The notes beneath the pieces are model-generated. The model made no database searches. It was given only the letters and a program-made list of their open reading frames with translations, and was not told the DNA's origin. This document shows positions 1 to 9,216 of a stretch of 64,000 bases of DNA, in pieces. Origin of the DNA: Streptomyces ortus (GTDB taxonomy: Bacteria; Actinomycetota; Actinomycetes; Streptomycetales; Streptomycetaceae); the NCBI RefSeq assembly GCF_026341275.1, contig NZ_JAIFZO010000002.1:136361-200360 (forward strand), in the 5' to 3' direction. The position numbers and the translations under genes are program-made. Within the stretch, counting starts at the first letter, position 1, and each line of letters begins with the position of its first letter.

Positions 1-36
1 AAGAGGCAGGTAGGCCCTGCCCGGCGGTTCGGTGTG

Positions 37-160
37 GGACTGGTGCGGGCCGTTTTGCGCAGTTCCCCGCGCCCCTGAAGCACGCGGGCCCTGCTCGGCG
101 AGCCGGCGTCGGACTGGTGCGGGCCGTTGCGCAGTCCCCCGCGCCCCTGAAGCACGCGGG
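37..160. repeat. Two direct copies of a ~50-bp intergenic repeat
   Basis: Positions 37-88 and 111-160 are near-identical. Both begin GGACTGGTGCGGGCCG, carry a GCGCAGT-CCCCGCGCCCCTGAAG core and end in CACGCGGG. The core is the reverse complement of the GGGGCGCGGGGAAC element repeated at 38654-38800. The first 175 bases hold no gene; they lie downstream of the operon that ends at 176. Confidence 0.85.
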
Positions 161-175
161 TGCGCCCTCTCGGTT

Positions 176-1630
176 CTACGAGGGGCGGCCCAGGGCTCGG
201 TAGTTCCAGTTTGCTGCTTGCCAGTGGGAGGGGTTCAGGGTGTTTCGGGCGTCTATGATGTGCCGCCCGGCCACCGTGTCGCCCAAGGCGTGGGGGTCGA
301 TGTCCGCGAACTCCGGCCATTCGGTGAGGTGCAGCAGGACGTCGCTTCCGACGGCCGCCTCCGTGACGGAGTCCGCGAAGGACAGCGACGGGAACACCTT
401 GCGCGCGTTGTCCATCGCCATGGGGTCGTGGACGACCACCTCGGCGCCCTCCCGCTCGATGAGGTCGGCCACCGCGAGCGCCGGCGAGTCCCGTACGTCG
501 TCGGAGCCCGGCTTGAAGGCCGCCCCCAGGACCGCGATCCGCCGCCCGCACAGGTCACCGCCGCTCAGCTCCCTCGCCAGGTCGACCACCGCGGTACGCC
601 GCCGCAGGTTGACCTCGTCGACCTGGTGCAGGAACTCCACGGCCCGGCCGACGCCGAGCTCTTCGGCCCTGGCCGTGAAGGCGCGGATGTCCTTGGGCAG
701 GCAGCCCCCGCCGAAGCCGACTCCCGGGCTCAGGAAGCGACCGCCGATCCGGGGGTCGTGTGCGAGGGCCCGCGCCAACGGCAGGACGTCGGCCCCGGCC
801 GCCTCGCACACCTCCGCCATGGCGTTGATGAAGGAGATCTTCGTGGCCAGGAAGGAGTTCGCCGCGGCCTTCACCAGCTCCGCGGTGGCCAGGTCGGCGA
901 CCACCAGGGGCACCGGCTCACGCCCGTCCGCCGGTTCGAGCAGCGGTGCGTAGACCTCGCGCAGCAGCCGCTCCGCCCGGTCCGACGCGACACCGAAGAC
1001 CAGCCGGTCGGGCCGCAGGGTGTCCTGCACGGCGAATCCCTCGCGCAGGAACTCCGGGTTCCACGCCACTTCCGCGTCCTGTCCCGCCGGCGCCAGTTGC
1101 GCGAGCCGCGCCCGCAGGCGCGCGGCCGTGCCGACCGGGACGGTGGACTTGCCCACCAGCAGGCAGGGGCGTGTCAGGTACGGGCCCAGCGCCTCCACCG
1201 CGCCGTCCACGTACCGCAGGTCGGCCCCGGGCCCGTCGGCGCGCTGTGGGGTGCCGACGCACAGGAAGTGGACGTCGGCGAAGGCCGCGGCCTCCTCGTA
1301 GGACGTGGTGAACCGCAGCCGTCCGGTGGCGAGTTGGTCGCGCAGGAGCACTTCGAGGCCGGGTTCGTGGAACGGGAGCCGGCCGGAGGAGAGCGCTGCG
1401 GCCTTCTCCACGTCCACGTCCAGGCCCAGGGTCTCGAATCCGAGTGCGGCCATGCAGACCGCGTGGGTGGCTCCCAGGTAGCCGGTGCCGATCACGGAGA
1501 GACGGCGGGCGGGGGGCAGCAGGGGCACGGCGGTGGCCGTTCGGGTCTTGTTGCGGGTGTTGTTGCGGGTGTTGTTTCCGGTCGTGATTCCGGTCTTGTT
1601 CCGGGGCTTGTGCTGCACAGAGGACTCCAT
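176..1630 (-). CDS. ugd: UDP-glucose 6-dehydrogenase (nucleotide-sugar dehydrogenase)
   Basis: This 484-residue enzyme of the UDP-glucose/GDP-mannose dehydrogenase family would oxidise UDP-glucose to UDP-glucuronate with two NAD+ in the cytoplasm. About 40 low-complexity residues (NNTRNNTRNKTR) precede the Rossmann motif GTGYLGATHA. The catalytic-cysteine motif GFGGGCLPKD lies in the middle, and the C-terminal UDP-binding domain is complete (VLGAAFKPGSDDVRDSP). It is the last gene of the minus-strand operon, 27 bp after the exporter gene. Its product is the substrate of the decarboxylase-like enzyme encoded at 3861-4850, which ties both to one pathway. The family is certain; the sugar substrate is inferred. 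Confidence 0.93.
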   Translation of the reverse strand: MESSVQHKPRNKTGITTGNNTRNNTRNKTRTATAVPLLPPARRLSVIGTGYLGATHAVCMAALGFETLGLDVDVEKAAALSSGRLPFHEPGLEVLLRDQLATGRLRFTTSYEEAAAFADVHFLCVGTPQRADGPGADLRYVDGAVEALGPYLTRPCLLVGKSTVPVGTAARLRARLAQLAPAGQDAEVAWNPEFLREGFAVQDTLRPDRLVFGVASDRAERLLREVYAPLLEPADGREPVPLVVADLATAELVKAAANSFLATKISFINAMAEVCEAAGADVLPLARALAHDPRIGGRFLSPGVGFGGGCLPKDIRAFTARAEELGVGRAVEFLHQVDEVNLRRRTAVVDLARELSGGDLCGRRIAVLGAAFKPGSDDVRDSPALAVADLIEREGAEVVVHDPMAMDNARKVFPSLSFADSVTEAAVGSDVLLHLTEWPEFADIDPHALGDTVAGRHIIDARNTLNPSHWQAANWNYRALGRPS

Positions 1631-1657
1631 CGTGTCGTCGGTTCCGCGGTGTGTCGT

Positions 1658-2626
1658 TCACTCTTCCGGGGTGCGCGCCCGCGCCCGGACGGGCTGTGGC
1701 TGTGGCGGTGCGGCGGGCTCGCTCTCGCGGGCCCTCGCACTCCGCCGGTCCTGTTCGCGCAGCGCGTCCGTGCTCAGCAGGGCCAGCGCGAGCCAGATCA
1801 GGGCGAAGCCGCCCCACCGCGAGGCCGGCATCTCCTCGTGGAACAGCACGACTCCGATGAGCAGTTGCAGCACGGGCGTCAGGTACTGGAGAAGCCCGAT
1901 CGTGGCCAGCGGCAGCCGCCTGGCCGCCGCCGCGAACAGCAGGAGCGGGGCGACGACCGTCACGCCGCCCGCGGCGAGGAGCACGGCGTGCCAGGGGACG
2001 TCCTGGGTGAAGGTGCCGTGCCCGGTGGCCGTGTGGAAGGCGAGTCCGGCCGCGGCGAGGGGCGCGAGGGTGAGGGCCTCGGTGGTGAGCCCGGCGAGTG
2101 CGTCGACGTCCTCGCCGACCTGCTTCTTGATGAGTCCGTAGAGGCCGAACGAGGTCGCGAGGATCAGTGCGATCCAGGGCGGCCGGCCGTAGTCGACGGT
2201 GACGACGAGCACGGACAGGACGCCTGTGGAGACCGCCGCCCACTGGAGAGGACGCAGCCGTTCCCGCCGTACGAGCACGGCCAGTGCCACGGTGACCAGC
2301 GGGTTGACGAAGTAGCCCAGCGACGCCTCAATGACGCGGTCGGTGTTCACGGCGTACACGTAGCAGCCCGAGTTCACCGCGAGTACGGTGGCCGCCCCGG
2401 CGAGCGCGGCCACCCGGCGCCGCCGGCGCAGCAGCGCGCGCAGCCGGCCCGCGGCGCCGGTGGCGGCGACCACCAGCAGGCAGACCGGCAGTGTCCACAG
2501 GAGCCGCTGCAGCAGGATCTCCAGGGTGCTGGAGCTGTCCAGGAGCCGGAAATACAGCGGGAACAGGCCCCACAGCACGTAGGCGGCCACCCCGTACAGG
2601 CCGCCTCGGCGTGTGTCGTTCACCAT
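1658..2626 (-). CDS. rarD: EamA/RarD-type drug-metabolite transporter
   Basis: A 322-residue integral membrane protein with about ten hydrophobic segments in two EamA halves. The opening GGLYGVAAYVLWGLFPLYF is typical of RarD, followed by an LLQRLLWTLP segment and a CYVYAVNTDR stretch. The tail after about residue 290 is polar and Arg/Pro-rich. I chose the ATG at 2626 because it overlaps the aminotransferase stop by 7 bp and gives the normal family length. Co-transcription with sugar and PLP enzymes suggests export of the cluster product or an intermediate; the substrate is unknown. Confidence 0.88.
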   Translation of the reverse strand: MVNDTRRGGLYGVAAYVLWGLFPLYFRLLDSSSTLEILLQRLLWTLPVCLLVVAATGAAGRLRALLRRRRRVAALAGAATVLAVNSGCYVYAVNTDRVIEASLGYFVNPLVTVALAVLVRRERLRPLQWAAVSTGVLSVLVVTVDYGRPPWIALILATSFGLYGLIKKQVGEDVDALAGLTTEALTLAPLAAAGLAFHTATGHGTFTQDVPWHAVLLAAGGVTVVAPLLLFAAAARRLPLATIGLLQYLTPVLQLLIGVVLFHEEMPASRWGGFALIWLALALLSTDALREQDRRSARARESEPAAPPQPQPVRARARTPEE

Positions 2627-3864
2627 GCCCGCGGCCCTCTTCCCGGGACGGCTCCCGCGTCCGCGTCCACGAGGTTGCCGCGGGGCCGGAAGCGGCGTAT
2701 CCGCCGGATCGCCTCCTCCACCACCGTGTCCTCCTTGGCGAAGCAGAACCGCAGCAGGTTCTCGCCGGTCGCCCCCCGGTAGAAGGCGCTGCCCGGGACC
2801 GAGGCCACTCCGCCGTGCTCCAGCAGTGCCGTCGCCGCGTCCCGGGCGGTGCCGAAACCCCACTCCGAGACGTCGGCCAGGACGTAGTACGCCCCCTGGG
2901 GGACGAGGGGAGACATGCCGGCCGTGGCCAGCGCGTCGCACAGCCGGTCGCGTTTGCGCTGGTAGTCCTCGCGCATCTCGGTGAAGTAGGCGGACGGCAG
3001 CGCGAAGCCGGCGAGGACGCCGAGCTGGAGCGGATGGGGCGCGCAGACGTAGTAGAGGTCGTTGACGAGGGCGATCGCCCTGGCCAGCGGCTCGGGCGCG
3101 AGGGCGTAACCGAGGCGCCAGCCGGTGATGCTGAACGTCTTGGACAGGCCGGTGATGGTGACCGAGCGCGGCCACAGGCCCCCCACCGTGGCGGGCGAGA
3201 GGTGGGGGCGGTCGTCGTAGCGGATGTACTCGTAGATCTCGTCGCTGATGACGAGCAGGTCCCGTTCGTGTGCGACGCGCGCGACCGCCTCCAGCTCGGC
3301 CCTGCCGAACATCTTGCCGCTGGGGTTCGACGGCGTGCACACCACGACGGCCCGGGTGGTGGGCCGCACCGCGGCCCGCAGCGCCTCCTCGGTGAGGGTG
3401 AACTCCGGCGGTGCCAGGGTGAGGAACTGCGGCTCGAGTCCGGCGACGACGGCGGCGTTGACGTGGTAGCCGTAGTACGGCTCCATGATCAGGATGCCGT
3501 CGCCCGGGTCGAGCAGCGCGTTGACGGCCGCGGTGTACGCGCCGGTGGCACCGGCGGTGACCACGACCTCCCCCTCGGGTGCCACCGTCAGGCCGTTGTA
3601 CCGGGCCGCCTTCTCGGCGATCGCCCGGCGCAGCGCGAGGTGTCCCTCGGGGTAGGTGTAGGTGCTCTCGCCGGCGTCGATCGCCGCCTTGGCCGCCTCG
3701 GCCACCACCCCGGGGGTCGGCAGGTCGCAGATGCCCTGTCCGAGGTTGATGGCCCCCAGCCGGTCGCTCTCCCGGCTCATGCGCCGTATGTCGGACTGGG
3801 CGAGGCCGCTCAGGCGCCTCGCGGCCGGGAAGGTGGCCGGCCCGGCGCCCGCCGTCCCGCTCAT
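2620..3864 (-). CDS. PLP-dependent class I/II aminotransferase
   Basis: A 414-residue fold-type I aminotransferase. Visible features are the N-terminal [12 protein letters not shown], the [16 protein letters not shown] helix, [20 protein letters not shown], and the PLP-lysine motif [16 protein letters not shown]. The overall pattern resembles aspartate/aromatic aminotransferases. It starts at an ATG that overlaps the preceding epimerase stop as ATGA and runs 7 bp into the exporter gene, so it is translationally coupled to both. Within this operon it could make the amino acid used by the alpha-oxoamine synthase or aminate a keto-sugar. The substrate cannot be told from sequence. Confidence 0.9.
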   Translation of the reverse strand: MSGTAGAGPATFPAARRLSGLAQSDIRRMSRESDRLGAINLGQGICDLPTPGVVAEAAKAAIDAGESTYTYPEGHLALRRAIAEKAARYNGLTVAPEGEVVVTAGATGAYTAAVNALLDPGDGILIMEPYYGYHVNAAVVAGLEPQFLTLAPPEFTLTEEALRAAVRPTTRAVVVCTPSNPSGKMFGRAELEAVARVAHERDLLVISDEIYEYIRYDDRPHLSPATVGGLWPRSVTITGLSKTFSITGWRLGYALAPEPLARAIALVNDLYYVCAPHPLQLGVLAGFALPSAYFTEMREDYQRKRDRLCDALATAGMSPLVPQGAYYVLADVSEWGFGTARDAATALLEHGGVASVPGSAFYRGATGENLLRFCFAKEDTVVEEAIRRIRRFRPRGNLVDADAGAVPGRGPRAW

Positions 3865-4850
3865 CGGCAGACCTCCTGCCGTGCCGCGACGGGCTCGGTC
3901 CGCGGCCCGTCCGTGGAGGTCGTCCGGGCGGCGAAGTCGGCGATCGTCCGGCGCAGCCCCTCCTCCAGGTCGATCTTCGGTTCCCAGCCCAGCAGCGTGG
4001 CGGCCCGGGAGATGTCGGGGCGGCGGCGGGCGGGGTCGTCCTCGGGCAGGGGCCGCAGGACCAGTTCGGACCGTGAGCCGGCGAGCCGCCTGATCTCCCG
4101 GGCGATCTGCTCGACGGTCGTCTCCGTCGGGTTGCCGAGGTTCACCGGCCGGGCGTCCGTCTCGGTCGCCATCAGGCGGACGACGGCCTCGACCAGGTCG
4201 TCGACGTAGCAGAAGGACCGGGTCTGGCTGCCGTCGCCGTACAGGGTCAGGGGCTCTCCGCGGAGCGCCTGGACCGCGAAGTTCGACACCACCCTGCCGT
4301 CGTTCTCGTGCATCCGCGGGCCGTAGGTGTTGAAGATGCGGCCGAGCCGGACCTCGACGCCGTACTGCCGCGCGAAGCTCATCGCGAGGGCTTCCGCGCA
4401 GCGCTTTCCCTCGTCGTAACAGGCCCTGACCCCGATGGGGTTGACGTGCCCCCAGTAGCCCTCCGTCTGCGGGTGGACCTCGGGGTCGCCGTACACCTCG
4501 GAGGTGGAGGCGACGAACAGGCGGGCGCCGGTCTCGCGGGCCAGTTCGAGGGCGTTCAGCGTGCCCTGCACACAGGTGCGGACGGTGCGCACCGGGTTGC
4601 GCTGGTAGTGCACCGGGGAGGCCGGGCAGGCTAAGTGGTAGATCTGGTCGACCTCGACGTGGAAGGGCTCGGCCACGTCGTGCCGTTCGAACTCGAAGCG
4701 GGGATCGCCGAGCAGCTTCGCCATGTTGCTGCGCCGGCCGGTGAAGAGGTTGTCCAGGCAGATGACCTCGTGGCCGTCGTCGATCAGCCGCTCGCACAGA
4801 TGTGATCCGATGAATCCGGCACCGCCTGTGACAAGAACACGTGTACGCAT
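3861..4850 (-). CDS. NAD-dependent epimerase/dehydratase, UDP-glucuronate decarboxylase-like
   Basis: A 329-residue extended SDR of the UDP-xylose synthase type, expected to convert UDP-glucuronate to UDP-xylose or a 4-keto-pentose. Features are the N-terminal [14 protein letters not shown], the family signature [26 protein letters not shown], and the catalytic YDEGKR preceded by [15 protein letters not shown], then [11 protein letters not shown]. The ATG at 4850 is preferred over 4868 because GGAAGG lies about 9 bp upstream and the protein then begins at the Rossmann strand ([10 protein letters not shown]). The ATGA overlap at its stop couples it to the aminotransferase. It pairs with the UDP-glucose dehydrogenase of the same operon. 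Confidence 0.88.
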   Translation of the reverse strand: MRTRVLVTGGAGFIGSHLCERLIDDGHEVICLDNLFTGRRSNMAKLLGDPRFEFERHDVAEPFHVEVDQIYHLACPASPVHYQRNPVRTVRTCVQGTLNALELARETGARLFVASTSEVYGDPEVHPQTEGYWGHVNPIGVRACYDEGKRCAEALAMSFARQYGVEVRLGRIFNTYGPRMHENDGRVVSNFAVQALRGEPLTLYGDGSQTRSFCYVDDLVEAVVRLMATETDARPVNLGNPTETTVEQIAREIRRLAGSRSELVLRPLPEDDPARRRPDISRAATLLGWEPKIDLEEGLRRTIADFAARTTSTDGPRTEPVAARQEVCR

Positions 4851-4902
4851 ACGGGTAGAACCTTCCATGTGACCGTGAGGGGGCGGGGAGGGCCGCGGCG
4901 GT

Positions 4903-5640
4903 CTAGCGCATCGCGAGGCCGCCGTTGCAGTCGATCGTCTCCCCCGTGACGAAGGTGGCGCCGACCAGGTACTCGATGGTGCGGGCGACGTCAGCGACCC
5001 CTCCCGCGCGTTTCAGCGGGGTGTTCCCGATGAACCGCCGCATCGTGTCCGCGGACGTCACGCGCTCGTGGAAGCGGGTGTCGATGATGCCGGGTGCCAC
5101 CGCGTTGACCCGGATGTCCGGCGCGAGTTCGCCCGCGGCGCCGCGTGTGAAGGAGTCCAGGGCGGCCTTGGACGCGCCGTACGCCGTCGCGGTCGGCGCC
5201 CCGTGGCGCATCGCGATCGAGGTCACGTTGACGACGCAGGGGTCGTTGCGGCCCCGGCGCAGGAGTCCGGTGCACAGGCCGGTGAGCCGCATCGCGGAGA
5301 AGGTGTTCAGCGCGAACGTCGCGGCCAGGTGGTCCCAGGTCAGGTCCCCGACGGACCGGCGCTCGATCATGCCGCCCGCGTTGTTGACCAGGACGTCCAG
5401 CGCGTCGGTGTGCCCGCGGACCTCTTCGGCCAGTGCCTCGCAGCCCGCGCCGGTGGTCAGGTCGGCCTCGACCACGTCGACGCCCTCAGCGAGGGGCGCC
5501 AGTTCCTCCCGCAGGGCCAGGGCGCCCTCCTTCGCCGTGTGGTAGTGCAGGATGAGCCGGTTCCCGGGGGCCAGCCGCCGCGCCGTCTCGGCCCCGATGC
5601 CGCTTCCGGCACCCGTGATCACGATGTTCTTCCCAGACAT
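4903..5640 (-). CDS. Short-chain dehydrogenase/reductase
   Basis: A 245-residue classical SDR with the cofactor motif TGAGSGIG, the NNAGG motif, catalytic Ser in NVTSIA and YGASK (Tyr-x-x-x-Lys), and the C-terminal [11 protein letters not shown] typical of FabG-like enzymes. The ATG at 5640 is preferred to codons further upstream because GGGAAG sits about 6 bp before it and the protein then starts with [10 protein letters not shown]. It sits between the flavoprotein (75-bp gap) and the epimerase. In the operon it may reduce the ketone made by the alpha-oxoamine synthase, but that is inference. Confidence 0.9.
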   Translation of the reverse strand: MSGKNIVITGAGSGIGAETARRLAPGNRLILHYHTAKEGALALREELAPLAEGVDVVEADLTTGAGCEALAEEVRGHTDALDVLVNNAGGMIERRSVGDLTWDHLAATFALNTFSAMRLTGLCTGLLRRGRNDPCVVNVTSIAMRHGAPTATAYGASKAALDSFTRGAAGELAPDIRVNAVAPGIIDTRFHERVTSADTMRRFIGNTPLKRAGGVADVARTIEYLVGATFVTGETIDCNGGLAMR

Positions 5641-5715
5641 GCATGCTTCCCATCCGGGCCGGCTGTCACGGCCCACGCTCTCGGCAGGGGATCCCCCGTG
5701 CCGCACCGGCCGTTC

Positions 5716-7146
5716 TCAGTACGAAGTCTGTGGCGCACCCTGCCGGTCGGCGGTGTCACCGAACCTCAGGGCGAGCACCTCGGGCACGTTCATGTTGATG
5801 GCGTGCTTCTTCGCCCGGGCGGTCAGCAGTTCGGGCTTGCCCGCCCAGTCGGGCGGCGTCTGCCAGCAGGCGCGGGTCGACCCGGCGAGGATCTCCCGGA
5901 CCTCGTCCGCGTCCACGGTGCCCGCGGCCCGGGAGTGCTCCAGAGCCAGCGCCAGTTCCTTGCGGGCGTTGACGGCGCACATCGTCCACTTCGGCAGCAC
6001 GGTCATCGTGGCACCGGAGCCGACGTCGAAGACGCCGATGTTCCGCCGTACCCGCGAGTCCGAGACGGTGTTGATCGCGACCTTGAGGTACGTCCCGAGG
6101 ATCCGGGACCGGCGCAGCTCCGGGTAGAACTCACGCAGCCGGGTCACCGTCCGCTCGGCGCGCTCCGCCGTCTCCGGGTGGCCCTCGGCGAGATGGCGCG
6201 CGTACGGGGCGGGGGCGGCGCCGGTGACCGGGTCCATCAGGAGGTTCATGACGTGTCCGGCCGGCGGGTGGTAGACCATCGCGACGTGCTCGTTGAGCGG
6301 GCTGAGCATGCCGCCGTAGGAGTCCTCCAGCTTCAGGCAGGTGAAGTTCTTCTCCGTACCGTCCGGGAGGTCGACGTAGAGGATCTGCCGCAGCGCCATG
6401 AACAGCTGCGGGAACTCGATCCGCGGTTCGAGCGACTTGGCCATGCCGAACGCCGCCGTCGCCGAGCACAGGCTCACCTGGTCCGCGACCAGGGTGCGCA
6501 CGGCACCACCGGCGTCCGTGTGGACGACGTCGTACCGGCCGTCGGGGCGGCGCTCCACCGCCCGTACGCCGCTGCCCTCGCGGAAGTCGACGCCGCACTG
6601 CCGCAGTTCCCAGTCGAGCACCGTGGACACGAGCACGGGGTTCATCCCCCGCTGGGGGGTCAGGAACGCGGCGGCCACGTCGTGGACGCCGTCCACGGTG
6701 GGGACCTCGCGGCAGACCTGCGCCGGGTCGCCGAAGACGGCGTCGGCCGGGTCCTCCTCGCACCGCCGTGCGTAGTGCGCGCGGATGACGTCCATGTTCG
6801 TACGGCACTGGCCGACGATGTCGTGGCCGTCGTCCATCATGCTCCGGGAGGCGATGATGCGGCTGTAGGTCTTGCCGCCGTAGATCGTCTCGGGGAAGAA
6901 GCGCTCGTTCTCGATGCGGCCGTCCAGGCAGTCGCGCGCGCTCTGCGGGTCGTAGGGGTACTCGGCGCCGCTGTGGTTCTCGCTGACGATGTTGCTGGTC
7001 TGCGTGCAGACGGGGTACGTGCCTTCGGAGCGCGCCCGCTCCCGCTCCAGGACGACGACGTCGTACCCCGCGCGGCTGCGGGTGATCGCGGCGAGGCAGC
7101 CGGCGATTCCCGCGCCGATCACCACGTGCAGTTCCTTGCGTTTCAT
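5716..7146 (-). CDS. FAD-dependent oxidoreductase (DAO-like)
   Basis: A 476-residue flavoprotein. The N-terminal dinucleotide-binding motif VVIGAGIAGCLAAITRSRAGYDVVVLER is a GxGxxG fold ending in the ribose-binding Glu. A second FAD-contact segment, FDVGSGATMTVLP, lies near residue 385. The body, rich in Tyr and Asp, resembles D-amino-acid or 2-hydroxyacid oxidases, but I cannot assign a substrate. The ATG overlaps the alpha-oxoamine synthase stop as ATGA, so the two are translated together, which suggests that it acts on the aminoketone or its derivative. No signal peptide or membrane segment is seen. Confidence 0.8.
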   Translation of the reverse strand: MKRKELHVVIGAGIAGCLAAITRSRAGYDVVVLERERARSEGTYPVCTQTSNIVSENHSGAEYPYDPQSARDCLDGRIENERFFPETIYGGKTYSRIIASRSMMDDGHDIVGQCRTNMDVIRAHYARRCEEDPADAVFGDPAQVCREVPTVDGVHDVAAAFLTPQRGMNPVLVSTVLDWELRQCGVDFREGSGVRAVERRPDGRYDVVHTDAGGAVRTLVADQVSLCSATAAFGMAKSLEPRIEFPQLFMALRQILYVDLPDGTEKNFTCLKLEDSYGGMLSPLNEHVAMVYHPPAGHVMNLLMDPVTGAAPAPYARHLAEGHPETAERAERTVTRLREFYPELRRSRILGTYLKVAINTVSDSRVRRNIGVFDVGSGATMTVLPKWTMCAVNARKELALALEHSRAAGTVDADEVREILAGSTRACWQTPPDWAGKPELLTARAKKHAINMNVPEVLALRFGDTADRQGAPQTSY

Positions 7147-8456
7147 ACCTCGCCCTCCCCGTTCCCGTCGGTGTCGTACGTCGCGTAGGTCGCCCGTAGA
7201 CGCTTGAGCGCGGCGGCGACACCCCGGATGTCGTCCTCGGTGTGGTTGGCCGCGATGCACAGCCGCAGCTGGGCGGACCTGCGCCGGACGATGGGAAAGA
7301 AGACCACCGACGCGTAGTAGCCCTCGGCCAGCAGTTCCTCGGCGGCCTTCAGGGCGTTCGCCTCGTCCCCGATCGGCACCATCCGGACGGGGCTGAACGG
7401 CGGTGACTGCCCCATCAGTTCGTCGAAGAGCGCCACCCGCTCGCGCAGGGTCCGCTGCAGGGGGGCGATCGCCCCCTCGCGGTGCAGCTCCACGACGGCG
7501 CGGCAGGCGTAGACGGCCTGGAAGGTCTGGGCCGCGGAGAACGCGTAGACCTGTCCGTAGGAGCGGATCAGCTGTTCGCGCCACTCGCCCTGGACGAGCA
7601 GGCCGCCGCCGTAGGCGCCGAAGCCCTTGGACAGCGAGTAGGTGAGGATGACCCGCTCGGGGATGTCGCCCTCGATCCGGCTGAGGAGCTGGCCCTCGCC
7701 GCGCTCGCCGAAGATGCCCAGGCCGTGGGCGTCATCGACGTAGAGCCACAGATCCAGCTCCTCGGCCAGGTCGAGCAGTTCGCGGGCCGGGCACAGACCG
7801 CCCATCGAGTAGATGCCGTCGGCCACGTAGACGGGCACCTCACCGCGCGCCCGTGCGGCCTCGGCCTGCTTGCGCAGGTCCTCGAAGGAGTTGTGCGGGA
7901 CCGTCTCCACCGTCGCCTCGGCGGCGAGCACCGGCTTGAGGTAGGCCATGGACGAGTGGGCGAACTGGTCGAAGATCAGGCAGGCCCGGTGCGTGGCGCC
8001 CTCCTCGAAGAGCACTCCGCTGGCGAGGAGCGGCATGAGTGAGATGTGCGCGGTGGTCGTCGAGGGGAAGGTGATGGCCCGTCCGCGGTACAGCGCCGAC
8101 AGCTCCTCCTCCAGGAGTCGCTGCGGCTCGAAGGAGAAGCGCGAACGGGCGCAGCAGAAGTTCATCCCCCACTCCTCCTCCACGGCCTTCGACGCCGCGA
8201 TCACGCGGGGGTGCAGGTCGAGCCCGAGGTAGGAGCAGTTGACGAACTCGACCACGCCGCGGCCGTCCGGCAGGTACACCTGTTTCCCTTTGCGGCCGGT
8301 GATGCTCACCTGCATCAGGTTGCTCTCGATCGCACGCGCGTACTGGGCGGACGACTCCTTGATGACGAAGGGTGTGTTCCTCAGCCGGACGGGATTAGGG
8401 GACAACGCCATGTCGACCTCGATACTTTCGGGAATGGGAATGTCTTCGAAATTCAT
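7143..8456 (-). CDS. Alpha-oxoamine synthase family PLP enzyme (KAPA synthase/CqsA-like)
   Basis: A 437-residue fold-type I PLP enzyme of the family that condenses an amino acid with an acyl-CoA and loses CO2 (BioF, Kbl, HemA, SPT, CqsA). Seen are the NCSYLGLDLHPRVIAA entry motif, the DDAHGLGIFG motif that holds the PLP-ring Asp, and the Schiff-base lysine in YSLSKGFGAYGGG. A roughly 50-residue N-terminal extension precedes the core. The ATG at 8456 (MNFEDIPIPES) has only a weak AAGG site about 8 bp upstream. It is the first gene of the seven-gene operon. It is probably not biotin synthesis, because no other bio gene is near. Acyl and amino acid substrates are unknown. Confidence 0.88.
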   Translation of the reverse strand: MNFEDIPIPESIEVDMALSPNPVRLRNTPFVIKESSAQYARAIESNLMQVSITGRKGKQVYLPDGRGVVEFVNCSYLGLDLHPRVIAASKAVEEEWGMNFCCARSRFSFEPQRLLEEELSALYRGRAITFPSTTTAHISLMPLLASGVLFEEGATHRACLIFDQFAHSSMAYLKPVLAAEATVETVPHNSFEDLRKQAEAARARGEVPVYVADGIYSMGGLCPARELLDLAEELDLWLYVDDAHGLGIFGERGEGQLLSRIEGDIPERVILTYSLSKGFGAYGGGLLVQGEWREQLIRSYGQVYAFSAAQTFQAVYACRAVVELHREGAIAPLQRTLRERVALFDELMGQSPPFSPVRMVPIGDEANALKAAEELLAEGYYASVVFFPIVRRRSAQLRLCIAANHTEDDIRGVAAALKRLRATYATYDTDGNGEGEV

Positions 8457-8562
8457 CTGCCGGCCTTGAGCTCCCGAACGGGAAATGGGCGCAGAGCGAC
8501 GAGCGTTCCGTGCCGACCGGTCAGGGCAGTCGGAAGGACCGAATTCTGTTGGAACGGTTCCT

Positions 8563-8602
8563 GGTACAGGTACGGGTACGGGTACGGGTACGGGTACGGG
8601 TA
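8563..8602. repeat. Hexanucleotide GGTACG microsatellite (about 6.7 units)
   Basis: One GGTACA unit is followed by five GGTACG units and a partial GGTA, ending in an AT-rich stretch. The array lies about 107-147 bp upstream of the alpha-oxoamine synthase start, within the probable promoter or leader of the biosynthetic operon. Copy-number change there could alter promoter or leader spacing by 6-bp steps. Confidence 0.92.
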
Positions 8603-8948
8603 ATTGATTTCTTGTTTTTCGGCATGCCGGATCGGCAGCGGCAGGTGATCGCCGGATCCGGCCGATCGGACTCAGGAGGGCACAGCGCTCACACCGGTCG
8701 TCCGACCGCCGGGCCCTGGCATGCGCGGAAGACCGCCACGCGGTGGATGTGGGTGGGGCGGCGGCACGCGCCACCGGTTCTTTGCCGCCGGGCCCTCGAC
8801 ACCCTGGGCCGCGACCGGCTCGTCCGGCGGCCGACGACGTTTTCGACCGTCAGCACAAAGGCCGGTCCCGCGGTCGAAAACGCGTGTTTGACCTTGCTCA
8901 CCATCTCCCCCAACTACAGATGACAAAAGGCCGATAAAAAGCCTCTGA

Positions 8949-8974
8949 GGTGCCGGTCGTGGCGACCGGTCACC
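8949..8974. promoter_or_regulatory. Candidate operator: CCGGTCG-TGG-CGACCGG dyad
   Basis: A perfect 7+3+7 inverted repeat (8953-8969) is flanked by GGTG and CACC, which extend the dyad to 26 bp with one unpaired base. It lies about 490 bp upstream of the biosynthetic operon and 240 bp downstream of the LuxR-family gene, in AT-rich surroundings. A binding site for that regulator is a guess from position and symmetry. Confidence 0.45.
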
Positions 8975-9216
8975 AATGCCATCTGTCCCCCGTGGATGAA
9001 AATAATTCAACAGTCCAGTACCTGCGCCTGTCAACACCTGACGGCATCGTTCGGCTTTGTCCGGCACACGGGGGTTGAAGCGGAATACCGAGGACACCAC
9101 GATGATGTGCGGACATCAGCGACGCCGGAATCAAAATGGCAGTGATCCGCGAGAGGGTAAAGAAATGGAAAGCGGGATGCCGGGCACGGCGAGGCGACCG
9201 TCCCGCGGCGGGCCGC

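Larger units (their letters stand above)
8457..9216. other. 760-bp gap without a convincing gene
   Basis: This gap separates the LuxR-family regulator from the operon it may control. It holds the GGTACG array, a 26-bp dyad at 8949-8974 and AT-rich stretches around 8880-9030, rare in this genome, that probably carry the operon promoter. The short open frames on both strands lack typical codon use and recognisable motifs. Confidence 0.75.

Noticed and set aside
32..2782. Very long open frame on the plus strand opposite the sugar operon
   Set aside because: It is antisense to clearly recognisable genes, has an Arg/Gly/Val-rich unnatural composition and no domain. It is the usual shadow of high-GC third positions.
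7143..8456. Biotin biosynthesis (bioF) as the role of the alpha-oxoamine synthase
   Set aside because: No bioA, bioB or bioD is nearby and the enzyme has a long N-terminal extension. Its neighbours are sugar-nucleotide and redox enzymes.
8672..9100. Possible 142-residue gene on the minus strand upstream of the biosynthetic operon
   Set aside because: Composition is irregular (Pro/Arg-rich), it crosses the AT-rich promoter stretch and has no recognisable motif or ribosome site.
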